From Flavobacteriales bacterium (lineage in GTDB: Bacteria > Bacteroidota > Bacteroidia > Flavobacteriales_F > PHOS-HE28): a stretch of DNA of 47,544 nucleotides. The stretch is taken from the NCBI GenBank assembly GCA_024103275.1, contig JAGFIV010000112.1, positions 1-47,544 of the forward strand, written 5' to 3'. Every line of letters begins with the position of its first letter. Within the stretch, counting starts at the first letter, position 1. Shown piece after piece: positions 1 through 8,897 of this stretch. Below the pieces are notes generated by a model. The model ran no database searches. It saw nothing but the letters and a program-made list of their open reading frames with translations, and was not told the origin of the DNA. Both the position numbers and the translations under genes were made by a program.

Positions 1-268
<268 letters not shown>

Positions 269-273
269 TCAAC

Positions 274-298
274 CGATTCGCCCCAAGTAAGCGAATCG
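274..298. repeat. Perfect 8-bp inverted repeat upstream of cas3
   Basis: CGATTCGC at 274-281 is mirrored by GCGAATCG at 291-298 around a 9-base spacer. It lies 27 to 51 bases upstream of the cas3 start, where a repressor site or 5'-UTR hairpin would act. No function is shown by the sequence itself. Confidence 0.4.
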
Positions 299-446
299 AA
301 ACGACAGATCACGCCGTTGTTGACAACTCAGCGGCGTGGGATCCGTAATGCTGACGACCGTGAACGTACCGCGACGGGGAACAGACACACCTCACCGCAC
401 GAAACGAACAGCACGAAACACAAACGCCGACATCTGTGACACGCGG

Positions 447-481
447 TTTCCTGTTTCCTCTTTCGGCTATCCCGTTTCAGC
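447..481. repeat. Degenerate heptamer tandem repeat, five units
   Basis: Five consecutive 7-base units read TTTCCTG, TTTCCTC, TTTCGGC, TATCCCG, TTTCAGC, in the gap between cas3 and suhB. Just upstream, around 390-417, there is an imperfect 14-base duplication beginning GCACGAAAC. Otherwise the 248-489 gap holds only the inverted repeat at 274-298; no clear TAnnTTTG element was found. Confidence 0.5.
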
Positions 482-489
482 TTCCCCCC

Positions 490-1287
490 TCAGTCCTGCC
501 TTTGCCAGTTCCTTTCGATCACCTCCAGCAGTTCTTCGTGGATGGCGCTGTTGCTGGCCACGATCTCCTCGTCGTACACGGGGTCCTTGCCGGGGTGGAA
601 GCCGCTGACCCGGCCGCCGGCCTCGCGCACCAGGAGGATGCCTGCGGCCACGTCCCAGCTGTTGAGGCCGTATTCGTAGAAGGCCTCGAAGCGGCCGCAG
701 GCCACGTAGGCCAGGTCGGCGGCGGCGCTGCCCAGGCGGCGGATGCCGCGGGTGCGGTGCATCAGCTCGCGCAGCAGGTCCATGTATTCGCCCTCGAAGC
801 CGAAGTCGTCGTAGGGGAAGCCGGTGGCCAGCAGGCTTTCCTGCAGCTGCGCCCGTTCCGATACGCGGATGGGCTTGCCGTTCATGCGGGCGCCCCCGCC
901 CAGCCAGGCGCTGAAGCATTCATCGCGGTTCACCTCCAGCACCACGCCCAGCAGGATGTCCTCGCCCTTCACCAGGGCCACGCTGGTGCAGTAGCAGGGC
1001 ACGCCGTGCACGAAGTTGGTGGTGCCGTCCAGCGGGTCGATGATCCAGTTGAAGCCTTCTGCGCGTTCGCCCGTGCCCTCCTCGGCGATGAAGCCCGCCT
1101 GGGGCAGGATGCCCTTCAGGCCGTCCACGAAGCGCTGTTCGGCCTGCTTGTCCACGTAGCTCACCAGGTTGTTCGCGCTCTTGGCCTCCACGCTGGCCTC
1201 GGAGAACTTGGGGCTTTCGGCGCGGATGAAGGCGGCGACCTCGCGGCTCAAGAGGGCCACCTGTTCAGTGAGTTGTTGCAGTTCCAT
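490..1287 (-). CDS. suhB: Inositol monophosphatase family protein
   Basis: A 265-residue protein of full family length. It carries the metal-binding signature IIDPLDGTTNFVHG near residues 80-95, the upstream acidic EEG motif near residue 70, and the second signature SWDVAAG near residue 200, which together build the Mg-dependent phosphatase site. Family members hydrolyse myo-inositol phosphates or related sugar phosphates (and, in some bacteria, 3'-phosphoadenosine 5'-phosphate) in the cytoplasm; the substrate cannot be read from sequence. The start overlaps the end of lgt by 23 bases, so the two are probably co-transcribed from the promoter before lgt. Family call is firm; the symbol follows the usual bacterial usage. 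Confidence 0.88.
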   Translation of the reverse strand: MELQQLTEQVALLSREVAAFIRAESPKFSEASVEAKSANNLVSYVDKQAEQRFVDGLKGILPQAGFIAEEGTGERAEGFNWIIDPLDGTTNFVHGVPCYCTSVALVKGEDILLGVVLEVNRDECFSAWLGGGARMNGKPIRVSERAQLQESLLATGFPYDDFGFEGEYMDLLRELMHRTRGIRRLGSAAADLAYVACGRFEAFYEYGLNSWDVAAGILLVREAGGRVSGFHPGKDPVYDEEIVASNSAIHEELLEVIERNWQRQD

Positions 1288-2458
1288 GGTCCTTGCGTTT
1301 TTGCAGCACCGCCACCGCCGCGATGCCCAGCAGCACCAAGGCCAGGCTGATCACCTCGGCCTGGGTCCAGGTGCCCAGGAAGGGCTCGTTCACGCGGATC
1401 TTCTCGATCAGGAAGCGCTCCACCCCGTTTAGGATGAGGTAGATGCCGAAGAGCACGCCGGGCGTGCCGATGCGCTTGCGCAGTGCCCACAGCACGCCGA
1501 AGAGCAGCAGGCACATGAGCGTTTCGTAGAGCGGGGTGGGGAAGACGCCCGGCACCAGGTGCGTGCAGTAGCCCTCGAAGCAGGTGCCGTCGGTGATGGG
1601 CACGCCGCTGTACCCGCCGCGGTGGGGGCCCAGCACGGCGTTCACGTTGTTGGGGTAGTCGTAGCTCCACAGCCATTGGGGGATCCAGCCCGGCTTGGGG
1701 GCGGTGTTGGCGATGCCCCAGTCGCCGTCGCCGGCCACGTGGCAGCCCAGGCGGCCGATGCCGTAGGCGAGCATCAGGCCGGGTGCGGCGGCGTCCATGC
1801 TGGGCAGGATGGCCATGCCGTGCTTGCGGAAGAAGCGCACCACCATGATGCCGGCCACGATGAGGCCGCCGTACATGGTGAGGCCGGAGACCAGGTCGGC
1901 CACGTTGCCGGTGGCCACCAGGTCGAGGAAGTCGCGCGGGCTTTCCAGCCAGTGGAACACCTTGGCGCCGATGAAGCCCCACACGGCGGCGGTGATGGTG
2001 ATGTTGCCGGTCTGCTGCCAGGGGTGTACCGTGATGGTCTTTTCCTTGGGCCCGGGCAGGCGTTGTTTCTGTTTTTCGCGCCACAGCAGCCACACCATCA
2101 GGGCGGCCACGGCCAGGCCGCCGATGAAGCTGCCGGTGCCGCTGAGCAGGAAGGCGGGCGGGTCGGCGGTGACCTCGGCGGTGTGCAGCAGGATGTACAG
2201 CCCTTTCCAGCCGATGAGGAAGCCCACCAGGCCCTGCACGGCCAGCTCGGCAGGCTTGGCGGCCTCGCCCACCGTGATCTTGCGCGTGGTGGGCAGCACC
2301 AGGCCCAGGGCCTCCTTGCGGCGCAGCTCCCAGGTAAGGGTGAGGTAGGCCCCGATGAACGCCAACGCGACGAAGAACCCGAAGCTGTTCAGGAACTTCA
2401 GCACCGGCCAGTCCAGGCCGGTAAGGTCGAGCAGGGCGTGGTAGAGGGTGGGATACAT
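1265..2458 (-). CDS. lgt: Prolipoprotein diacylglyceryl transferase
   Basis: A 397-residue multi-pass inner-membrane protein. Lgt moves diacylglycerol from phosphatidylglycerol to the lipobox cysteine of prolipoproteins, the first step of lipoprotein maturation. The recognisable parts are GLTMYGGLIVAG (counterpart of the family's HGG loop), YGIGRLGCHVAGDGDWG (counterpart of the GRxGNFxNxE signature) and a C-terminal NGVERFLIEKIRVNE segment. It is longer than the roughly 260-300 residues of proteobacterial Lgt, with extra hydrophobic sequence and a charged linker in the N-terminal third. A TATCTTCG element lies 71 bases upstream. The window encodes at least two predicted lipoproteins (24777 and 31902) that would need it. 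Confidence 0.85.
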   Translation of the reverse strand: MYPTLYHALLDLTGLDWPVLKFLNSFGFFVALAFIGAYLTLTWELRRKEALGLVLPTTRKITVGEAAKPAELAVQGLVGFLIGWKGLYILLHTAEVTADPPAFLLSGTGSFIGGLAVAALMVWLLWREKQKQRLPGPKEKTITVHPWQQTGNITITAAVWGFIGAKVFHWLESPRDFLDLVATGNVADLVSGLTMYGGLIVAGIMVVRFFRKHGMAILPSMDAAAPGLMLAYGIGRLGCHVAGDGDWGIANTAPKPGWIPQWLWSYDYPNNVNAVLGPHRGGYSGVPITDGTCFEGYCTHLVPGVFPTPLYETLMCLLLFGVLWALRKRIGTPGVLFGIYLILNGVERFLIEKIRVNEPFLGTWTQAEVISLALVLLGIAAVAVLQKRKDHGTATTH

Positions 2459-2528
2459 GCGGGCTGCCGGGCTGCCAAGGGGATCCGGTGCTTCATGCCC
2501 GGCTGTTCATGTGCCGGCCTTGGGCGGG

Positions 2529-2536
2529 CGAAGATA
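2529..2536 (-). promoter_or_regulatory. Putative -10 element TATCTTCG for lgt-suhB
   Basis: Minus-strand TATCTTCG matches the Bacteroidota TAnnTTTG -10 consensus except for one C. It sits 71 bases before the lgt start. The same octamer precedes at least three other genes here. No clear TTG -35 was identified. Confidence 0.45.
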
Positions 2537-2610
2537 CCGGCACGCCGGAAATGCACGGCGGCACGGGCCATAGGGGGAGGGGCTGCGCCACCGGCGGTAC
2601 CGGTTGTCCG

Positions 2611-2643
2611 AAAAAAGGGAAGGCCCGTGCACGGGCCTTCCCT
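2611..2643 (-). terminator. Rho-independent terminator after the GEVED/T9SS gene
   Basis: Positions 2616-2643 are a perfect 28-base palindrome, so each stem arm is 14 bases (AGGGAAGGCCCGTG and its complement) with at most a tiny loop. On the minus strand it is followed by six T residues (2616-2611). It begins 20 bases after the stop codon at 2663. Confidence 0.9.
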
Positions 2644-2662
2644 GTATCCGGCAAGCGGTTGC

Positions 2663-5056
2663 TTACTGCTTCAGGAAGCGGGCACTGGCCTTGACCGTAC
2701 CGTTGTTGTCCAGCAGCTGCAGGTTGTAGGCGCCCGGCGCCAAGTGGCGGATATCGAGCTGCACCGTCCGGTCCTTCTCAACCACCAGCTGGCCCAGCAT
2801 GTCGTACACCTTCGCGTGTACGGGCAGGCCGGAAGGCGTGGTGATGTACAGCACGGCGCTGGCCGGGTTGGGGTGCAGCGCCACGCCTGTGGCGGCGGCG
2901 ATCTCCCCGATGCCCACGTTCTCGATGCAGATGCAATTGTTGCTCCACAGGCCGCCGTAACCGTTGTCGCTTACGCATGGCGTTCCCGGCAGGGCCGGGC
3001 CGCCCGGCACGCCCATGCAATCCACGGTCTCGGCGGGGTCATGCACATGCAACGTATAATCCTCGGCCTGTCCGCGCAGGTAGGAGCCGCAGGGGTCATT
3101 GGCGGAGGAGTTGTAGTTCTTGGTGATCCGCATGTGCGTGGTGGCCACGGCGGCATCGGCGGGCACCGTGATGCTGACGGACGCCACGGCGGTGCATACG
3201 TCGTTGGTGATCGGGCCCAGGTTGTAAGTCATCTCAAAGACCCCGTCGGCATCCCAGTCGAAGTGGGCGGTGATGAAGTTGGTGAAGTTGCCGTTGGTAT
3301 TGCCCTTCACCAGCAGCGAGTAGCTGTTGCCCCGGTATACGTTGGCCGCCAGGTTGGTGAAATCTTCCACGGCCGGGGAGCCGCCGACGGCGGGGTCCGA
3401 AGGGTTGTCGAGGTCGGAGAAGGTTACGCTGCAGATCGGCTCCACCGTGGAGAAGACCGGCTCGCAGTAGCACTCGGTGGCGGGCTTGGCCTCCACGTGC
3501 AAGGCCGTGCTAATACCGGTGCCGGCCGCGTCACAGGCCATTTGGCAGCGGTACCAGGTGCTTGCGGTGAGCGAGGTGGCGTAGGTGGGGCCTGTGCCGT
3601 TGCCCGGGGCGTTGGCCCAGGTGGTGCCGTCCGCCGAGGTCTCCCACTGGTAGCTGATGCCCGAGTCGGTCGTGGTGTTGGTGATCCCCAGGGTGAAGGG
3701 CTCTTCCGGGCACACGGCCGCCGGCCCCGTGGTGGGCCCGGGGTCGGGCGTGGTGCTGCACGGTGCCGGCGCATAGAATTCCACCAGGTAGTCCTCCGTT
3801 TCGGCGAAGGAGGTGGTGATGGTGCAGGGGTCAAGCCCGGCACCGTCCTGGATGTACGTGTATTGCACCCGAAGGCGATGCACCCCCGGCGCGTTGGCCG
3901 CCGTGAAGGCCGGGAAGGAGGCCGTGGTGTTGGGTTGGATGGAGGAGGCGATGGAGGCCACCATCTCCGCGGGTTCGAACTGGCCGTTGTCGTTGAGGTC
4001 GATCCAGATGGCCGCGCCGTGGTTGCCGCTGCCGGTGCCGCTGGTGAGGCTGGCGGTGTATGCGGTGCCGATGATCAGTTGCACCGGCGGGATGGAATCG
4101 GTGTAGTCGGCATAGCCTGCCGTACCCTCCGAAGGACCCGAGTCGTTGTTCAGGTCGGCCAGGGTGAAGTTGCGGATCTCGTCACCGTTGTTGGACGCTC
4201 CCGTGGGGGTGCAGTAGCATTCCGTGGCCGGGTTGGTCACCACGTGCAGCGGTGTGCTGGTGCCCGTGCCGGCCACATCGCAGGTCACCTGGCAGCGGTA
4301 CCAGGTATCGGCTGATTGGCTTGTGATGTAGGTGGCCTCGGTGCTGTTGCCCGGGGCGTTGGCCCAGGTGGTGCCGTCGGCCGAGGTTTCCCATTGGTAG
4401 CTGATGCCGTTGTTGTTCGTGCCGTTCTCCAGGCCGAGGGTGAAGTTTACCGCCGGGCAGATGTTGGACGGGCCCGTGGTGGCCCCCGGTGCAGGCGTTT
4501 CCGTGCAGGGTTCAGCTGACCAGTCCAGTTCCACATGAAGTGTGTATTGGGTGCTTTGGGGAGCGGCCCAGGTGGAGATCACGATGTAGTACGTAACGCC
4601 CTCCTGCACGGGCAGCCCGTTGATGGCCCGCGAGGCCCCGGAAATGGCGGTGTGGTAGCCCACGGTGCTGGCGAAGGGGCAGCCGGTGAAGGCCCAGAGA
4701 CCGATCCAGTCGTCATCGTTTGTGGTGGTGATGGTAATGGCGCCGTTGAATGCCGGGGTGTAGGCGTATACCACGTCGTCACCCGTGATGTAGTAATTGC
4801 TTCCCGTGCCGGTGGTTACCGCATTCGGGGCCAATGGCGGCACGTCGGCATTCTCGTAATCATCGCCGTAGGCCGAGGTGTTGCCCGCGTCGTCATACGG
4901 CAGGGCCGTGATCTCGATGGGCGTTTCGCACACGTTGCCGGTCTGAGCCCGGGCCTTCAGCGTGAAGGCGCCCAGGAGCGCCAGCACCAGGAAGAAGCTC
5001 CAACAGCGGGAAAGGGGTCGTGTGGCGGGGTCGGGGAAAAGTAGTGTTGCTGTCAT
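2663..5056 (-). CDS. Secreted GEVED-domain protein with T9SS type A sorting domain
   Basis: A 797-residue exported protein. I start it at the ATG at 5056, giving the signal peptide MTATLLFPDP...ALLGAFTLKARAQ. Next comes a beta-rich domain (to about residue 185), then two modules, each an Ig-like segment containing ISYQWETSADGTTWANAPGN followed by a GEVED-type domain ending in AETEDYLVEF or GQAEDYTLHV. The C-terminus, from HPNPAS through GQLVVEKD to SARFLKQ, is a typical T9SS Por-secretion tail, so the protein should cross the outer membrane and be released or anchored at the surface. A binding or adhesive role is plausible but unproven. The two Ig-like repeats are nearly identical even in DNA. 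It is a single-gene unit closed by the terminator at 2611-2643. Confidence 0.85.
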   Translation of the reverse strand: MTATLLFPDPATRPLSRCWSFFLVLALLGAFTLKARAQTGNVCETPIEITALPYDDAGNTSAYGDDYENADVPPLAPNAVTTGTGSNYYITGDDVVYAYTPAFNGAITITTTNDDDWIGLWAFTGCPFASTVGYHTAISGASRAINGLPVQEGVTYYIVISTWAAPQSTQYTLHVELDWSAEPCTETPAPGATTGPSNICPAVNFTLGLENGTNNNGISYQWETSADGTTWANAPGNSTEATYITSQSADTWYRCQVTCDVAGTGTSTPLHVVTNPATECYCTPTGASNNGDEIRNFTLADLNNDSGPSEGTAGYADYTDSIPPVQLIIGTAYTASLTSGTGSGNHGAAIWIDLNDNGQFEPAEMVASIASSIQPNTTASFPAFTAANAPGVHRLRVQYTYIQDGAGLDPCTITTSFAETEDYLVEFYAPAPCSTTPDPGPTTGPAAVCPEEPFTLGITNTTTDSGISYQWETSADGTTWANAPGNGTGPTYATSLTASTWYRCQMACDAAGTGISTALHVEAKPATECYCEPVFSTVEPICSVTFSDLDNPSDPAVGGSPAVEDFTNLAANVYRGNSYSLLVKGNTNGNFTNFITAHFDWDADGVFEMTYNLGPITNDVCTAVASVSITVPADAAVATTHMRITKNYNSSANDPCGSYLRGQAEDYTLHVHDPAETVDCMGVPGGPALPGTPCVSDNGYGGLWSNNCICIENVGIGEIAAATGVALHPNPASAVLYITTPSGLPVHAKVYDMLGQLVVEKDRTVQLDIRHLAPGAYNLQLLDNNGTVKASARFLKQ

Positions 5057-5144
5057 GATGGAAGGTTTGGGTGAATGTGCGGGCCGGGTCCGCAGCCACA
5101 CAAAGGTTGCGAAAAAACCGGGAGTGGTCGCCGCTTGGCACCGT

Positions 5145-6488
5145 TCACGCGGTCACGGCCCGGGCCATCGTGCCGGTGACATGGCCTTCGGGGTCCACGG
5201 CGACCAACTCCACCGGGACCACCTGGTTGGCCGTTCCGCCGTCGGCGGGCATCGCCACCCGGATGTAGTTGTCCGTGTACCCGAACAGCTGGCCGCCCGT
5301 ACCGTCTTCGTCGCCGTACTCGAACAGCACCGGCCGGATGCTGCCCAGATGCCGTGCGCCATGGGCGCGCATCAGCTTGCTGCCGATGTTGCGCAGCTGC
5401 GCGGTGCGCTGGCGGCGCACTTCCATGGGGATGCCGTCCTCCATGCGCACCGCCGTGGTGTTGGCCCGCTCGCTGTAGGTGAACACGTGCAGGTAGCTCA
5501 CGTCCACCGTGCGCAGGAACGCATGTGTCTTCATGAACTCCTCCCCGGTCTCGCCCGGCGTGCCGGTGATCACGTCCACGCCGATGCAGGCATGGGGCAT
5601 CACCCGGCGGATGTGGGCCACGCGGTCGGCATACAGCGCTGTGTCGTAGCGCCGGCGCATGCGCTTCAGGATGGCATCGCTGCCGCTCTGCAGCGGCAGG
5701 TGCAGGTGGGGCATGAAGCTGCGGCTGGCGGCCACGAAGTCGATCAACTCGTCGCTGCACAGGTTGGGCTCGATGCTGCTGATGCGGAAGCGGTGGATGC
5801 CTTCCACGCGGTCCAGCGCCTGTGCCAAGCGCAGGAAATCCTCGCCGTGCCCGCGCCCGAAGTCGCCGGTGTTCACCCCCGTCAGCACGATCTCCTTCAC
5901 CCCGCTGGCCGCGATCTTTTCGGCGATGGCCACCGTCTCGGCGATGGTGGCGCTGCGGCTGCGGCCCCGTGCCAGCGGGATGGTGCAGAAGGAACAGAAG
6001 TAGTCGCAGCCGTCCTGCACCTTCAGGAAGGTGCGCGTGCGGCGGCCCGCCGACGCGGCCTCTCCCTCGTTGTAGGAGGGGATGAACCGCTTCACCTCCT
6101 TGATGGCACCGTAGATGGCCTGGCCGTGATCCTGCTTGCCCTCCAAGGCCGCCAGGTGGCCCACCAGGTTGAACTTCTCGTTCGCCCCCAGCACCAGGTC
6201 CACGCCGGGTATCGCCGCGATCTCCTCGGGCTTCAACTGCGCGTAGCAACCCACCACGACGATGAGCGCCTCCGGATTGATCGCCCGGAAACGACGGATG
6301 ATCAACCGGCACTCCCGGTCCGCATGCTCCGTCACGCTGCACGTGTTCAGCACGAACACGTCCGGCCGTTCCTCCACCCGCACCCGCGCATAGCCCGCAT
6401 CCTCCAGCTGGCGCGAAAGGGTGCTGCTTTCAGCGAAGTTGAGCTTGCAGCCCAGGGTGTGGAAGGCTGCTTTTCGTGGGGTGCTCAT
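5145..6488 (-). CDS. mtaB: tRNA t6A37 methylthiotransferase MtaB-like, radical SAM
   Basis: A 447-residue MiaB-family enzyme. The N-terminal UPF0004 domain supplies cysteines C14, C50 and C81 for one 4Fe-4S cluster. The radical-SAM triad is CDYFCSFC (C161, C165, C168). A TRAM-like segment ends the protein. The HTLGCKLNFAES start and SVTEHADRECR stretch fit MtaB, which thiomethylates N6-threonylcarbamoyladenosine 37 of ANN-decoding tRNAs, better than MiaB or RimO. I place the start at MSTPRKAAF because sequence upstream of it is low-complexity and the -10-like element TACCTTCG lies 28 bases upstream. It stands alone between two divergently or separately transcribed units. Confidence 0.85.
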   Translation of the reverse strand: MSTPRKAAFHTLGCKLNFAESSTLSRQLEDAGYARVRVEERPDVFVLNTCSVTEHADRECRLIIRRFRAINPEALIVVVGCYAQLKPEEIAAIPGVDLVLGANEKFNLVGHLAALEGKQDHGQAIYGAIKEVKRFIPSYNEGEAASAGRRTRTFLKVQDGCDYFCSFCTIPLARGRSRSATIAETVAIAEKIAASGVKEIVLTGVNTGDFGRGHGEDFLRLAQALDRVEGIHRFRISSIEPNLCSDELIDFVAASRSFMPHLHLPLQSGSDAILKRMRRRYDTALYADRVAHIRRVMPHACIGVDVITGTPGETGEEFMKTHAFLRTVDVSYLHVFTYSERANTTAVRMEDGIPMEVRRQRTAQLRNIGSKLMRAHGARHLGSIRPVLFEYGDEDGTGGQLFGYTDNYIRVAMPADGGTANQVVPVELVAVDPEGHVTGTMARAVTA

Positions 6489-6515
6489 CCGGGGTGGCCT
6501 GTGGGGCGTGGGGCG

Positions 6516-6523
6516 CGAAGGTA
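6516..6523 (-). promoter_or_regulatory. Putative -10 element TACCTTCG for mtaB
   Basis: Minus-strand TACCTTCG, a one-base variant of TAnnTTTG, ends 28 bases before the mtaB ATG at 6488. It supports the shorter gene start. Confidence 0.4.
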
Positions 6524-6602
6524 CCTCTCCGGCCGGGGCCTGCCCGTTTCCGGCCGCGGGAAGGAGGCGGACCGGGGACGGGGAGGTGATGGTGGGAGAT
6601 CG

Positions 6603-6638
6603 GGTGAAGCTGGTGAAGCGGATAAAGCAGGTGAAGCA
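6603..6638. repeat. Nonamer tandem repeat, four units
   Basis: Four 9-base units: GGTGAAGCT, GGTGAAGCG, GATAAAGCA, GGTGAAGCA, followed by a decaying GGTTGTG. It lies upstream of mtaB in non-coding sequence. Confidence 0.6.
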
Positions 6639-6725
6639 GGTTGTGTGTCCGTGATCCACCGTAATGGAGCGCGTTCGAGGCAACCACCGGCGGGGTATTG
6701 CGTTTTATGGTCCCAACCCCTCGAA

Positions 6726-6833
6726 ATGAACCGACCTTCCGCGATCGATCGCACCCAATTGATCTTCCTCGGCGGCATGGTTTCAGCCGTGATGGCACTG
6801 GTGCTGCTGGCCTTGGCCTACATTCCCGCCTGA
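6726..6833 (+). CDS. Possible 35-residue single-span membrane peptide
   Basis: ATG at 6726 to TGA at 6831 encodes MNRPSAIDRTQLIFLGG followed by a hydrophobic stretch ending in YIPA, a plausible single membrane helix with a charged N-terminus. It lies 38 bases before the TraB/GumN gene on the same strand. Evidence is limited to composition and location; no family is recognised and it may be a chance reading frame. Confidence 0.35.
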   Translation: MNRPSAIDRTQLIFLGGMVSAVMALVLLALAYIPA

Positions 6834-6871
6834 CGGCGCCCGGGGATTTTCGTTGGTGCTACTTTTAGGCC

Positions 6872-7765
6872 GTGCTGCGCCTCCCGCTTCCCCTTTTGCT
6901 GTTTCCGCTGTTGGCCGGTGCCCAGGCCCCGCCCAAGGCGTTGCTGTGGAAGATCGACGGCCCCGGCCTGGAGCGGCCCAGCTATGTGGTGGGCACCATC
7001 CACAGCCGCGATGCGCGGGCCTTCCGCCAGGTGCCCCAGCTGTTGCGGGTGTTGCAGGGACAGGATGTGCTGGCCGGCGAGCTGGACCTTTCCACGGCGG
7101 GCACCGGGCTGCAGCTTTCCGCCCGGGACCTGATGATGCCGCCCGACACCCAGTTGGCCGACCTCTACACCAAGCGGCAGCTGAAACGCGTGGAGAACGC
7201 CGTGCAAGGGCCGCTGGGCCCGATGGCGAAGATGGCCGGCCGGATGAAGCCCTTTTTCCTGATGGGCGTGTTGAGCGAGCTGGCGATGAACGCCGACAGC
7301 GCCATGGTGCTGGACCAGTACCTGCAGGTGAAGGCACGGGAGATGGGCAAGGAGACCATGGGCGTGGAGACGGTGGGGGAGCAACTGGCCGCGGTGCGCG
7401 GGATCCCCTTGCGGCAACAGGCCGACATGCTCTACGACATGGTGCGCAAGGACCTGAACCGCAAGGAGCTGGACAAGATGGTGCGGACCTATGCCGACCA
7501 GGACCTGGAGGCGCTGGGCCGCCTGGCGGAAAAAGCCGACCTGGGGGAGCCCTTCGGCAGCCACCTGCTAACGGGCCGCAACGCGGTGATGGCCGCGCGG
7601 ATGGACAGCCTGATGCGCGGCGGGCGCACCTTCCTGTTTGCCCTGGGCGCACTGCACCTGCCGATGGACGGCGGCGTCCTGGCCTTGTTGCGCGGGCGCG
7701 GCTACACGGTGACGCCGGTGGCCGCCGACCGTCCTGGCGCCGTGGAGGTGCCTACCGGTCCTTGA
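6872..7765 (+). CDS. TraB/GumN family protein
   Basis: A 297-residue protein with a GTG start; an in-frame TAG six bases upstream excludes a longer form. MLRLPLPLLLFPLLAGAQA is a signal peptide. LLWKIDGPGLERPSYVVGTIHS is the family's opening beta strand and G-T-I-H motif, and FLFALGALHLP near residue 255 is the matching C-terminal GxxH motif of the TraB/PrgY/GumN (TIKI-like) fold, in which the conserved His and Glu residues form a presumed metal site. TIKI proteins are metalloproteases; the bacterial function is unknown. It is predicted to be periplasmic or secreted. Its last 14 bases overlap convergently with the EEP-family gene. Confidence 0.8.
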   Translation: MLRLPLPLLLFPLLAGAQAPPKALLWKIDGPGLERPSYVVGTIHSRDARAFRQVPQLLRVLQGQDVLAGELDLSTAGTGLQLSARDLMMPPDTQLADLYTKRQLKRVENAVQGPLGPMAKMAGRMKPFFLMGVLSELAMNADSAMVLDQYLQVKAREMGKETMGVETVGEQLAAVRGIPLRQQADMLYDMVRKDLNRKELDKMVRTYADQDLEALGRLAEKADLGEPFGSHLLTGRNAVMAARMDSLMRGGRTFLFALGALHLPMDGGVLALLRGRGYTVTPVAADRPGAVEVPTGP

Positions 7766-8897
7766 GCCCCAACGCGGTGATGATGGGGTGGTGGTCGCTC
7801 AGCTCATCGGGCAGGGTCCTGAAGTTCCACGACCGGAACCGGGGGCCGTGCAGGATGTGGTCGATGCGGAAGCTGGGCACATCGCCGATGTAGGTGTTGC
7901 CGAAGCCTTGGCCGCTTTCCTCGAAGGCATCGGCCAGCCCCGAGCGCAACAGCTCGTGGAAGCTGTAGCTCATCGGCGTGTCGTTCAGGTCGCCGCAATA
8001 CACCACCGGCCAGGGGCTTTCCTTCATGTGCGCGATCATCCGGTCCACCTGGTCGGTGCGGCGGATGAAGGCCCGCTTCAGCCTGCGCAGGATCCGCGAG
8101 CCCGCGACGGAGGCCGAGTCCTGCACCGTGCCGTGGGCCAGGTCGCGCACGAAGGCATAGTCCTCGTCGCCAAAGCGGATGCTGGAGATGTGCGCCGTGT
8201 ACACGCGGATGGTGTCCACGCCCACCGCGATGTCCGCCCACAGGCAGATGTTGTCGCGCTCGGTGCCGAACTTGATGGTGTCCTGCGCCACGATCGGCCA
8301 GGTGCTGAAGATGGCGATGCCCATGTCGTGCCTCATGCGGGCATGCACGGTGTAGGCATCGGCGCAGTATGCGAAGCGGAAGCTGGACAGCAGCGAATCC
8401 TTCACCATCAGCGGATTGCCGGGACCCACGTTCAGGAACTCCTGCATGCACAGGATGTCGGGGTCCTCCACGCGGATCAGCTCCAAGATCTCGTCGCGCG
8501 TTTCCTGGTTGTGCATCCAATTGTACAGGTTGAACAGCCGCACGTTCCAGCTCATCAGGGTGAAGGGGGCGTGGACCCCGGCCGGTTGCGCGTGGCGTGG
8601 AAAGAGCCGCACATACTGCCCCAGGAAGGACCATCCCATCAGGATGGCCAGCAGCGACGGGAGCATGCGCTTGCGGCGGAACAGCAGCCACCAAACCACG
8701 AACCCCGCGTTGACCACCACGAGGTAGGGGTAGGCCATGCCGAACAAGGCCAGGGGCCAAAAGGTGGTGGGGCTGACGCGGGTGCTCAGGTAGGCCAGCA
8801 GCAGGGCGATAACGGCCAGGCCGTTGAGCCACCACATGGGCAGGTGCCAGCGGGACACGCGCCGTGCCGGCCGGGGGCCCGGGCCTTCACTTTTCAT
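7752..8897 (-). CDS. Membrane-anchored endonuclease/exonuclease/phosphatase family protein
   Basis: A 381-residue protein when started at MKSEGPG (8897). The N-terminal 110 residues contain about three hydrophobic helices. The rest is an EEP (DNase I-like) domain: LMSWNVRLFN at its start, DILCMQE with the metal-binding Glu, VVYCGDLND with the catalytic Asp and Asn, and SFRIDHILHG plus LSDHHPIITAL at the end. The active-site residues look complete. Family members cleave phosphodiesters or sugar and lipid phosphates; the substrate is unknown. The start overlaps the upstream rhomboid gene by 11 bases, making it the last gene of the mutL-rhomboid group. Confidence 0.82.
   Translation of the reverse strand: MKSEGPGPRPARRVSRWHLPMWWLNGLAVIALLLAYLSTRVSPTTFWPLALFGMAYPYLVVVNAGFVVWWLLFRRKRMLPSLLAILMGWSFLGQYVRLFPRHAQPAGVHAPFTLMSWNVRLFNLYNWMHNQETRDEILELIRVEDPDILCMQEFLNVGPGNPLMVKDSLLSSFRFAYCADAYTVHARMRHDMGIAIFSTWPIVAQDTIKFGTERDNICLWADIAVGVDTIRVYTAHISSIRFGDEDYAFVRDLAHGTVQDSASVAGSRILRRLKRAFIRRTDQVDRMIAHMKESPWPVVYCGDLNDTPMSYSFHELLRSGLADAFEESGQGFGNTYIGDVPSFRIDHILHGPRFRSWNFRTLPDELSDHHPIITALGLKDR

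Noticed and set aside
316..326. GTTGACAAC-type palindrome as an operator
   Set aside because: Too short and too far from the cas3 start, and weaker than the inverted repeat at 274-298.
1559..4315. A 918-codon plus-strand frame with no stop opposite lgt and the GEVED gene
   Set aside because: It is antisense to two well-supported genes, has His/Gly/Ala-rich composition typical of GC-rich complementary frames, and matches no domain.
5131..5160. Possible fourth copy of the island repeat at the mtaB 3' end
   Set aside because: Only GCCGCTT and GTTCACGCG are shared and the spacing differs; this could be chance in GC-rich DNA.
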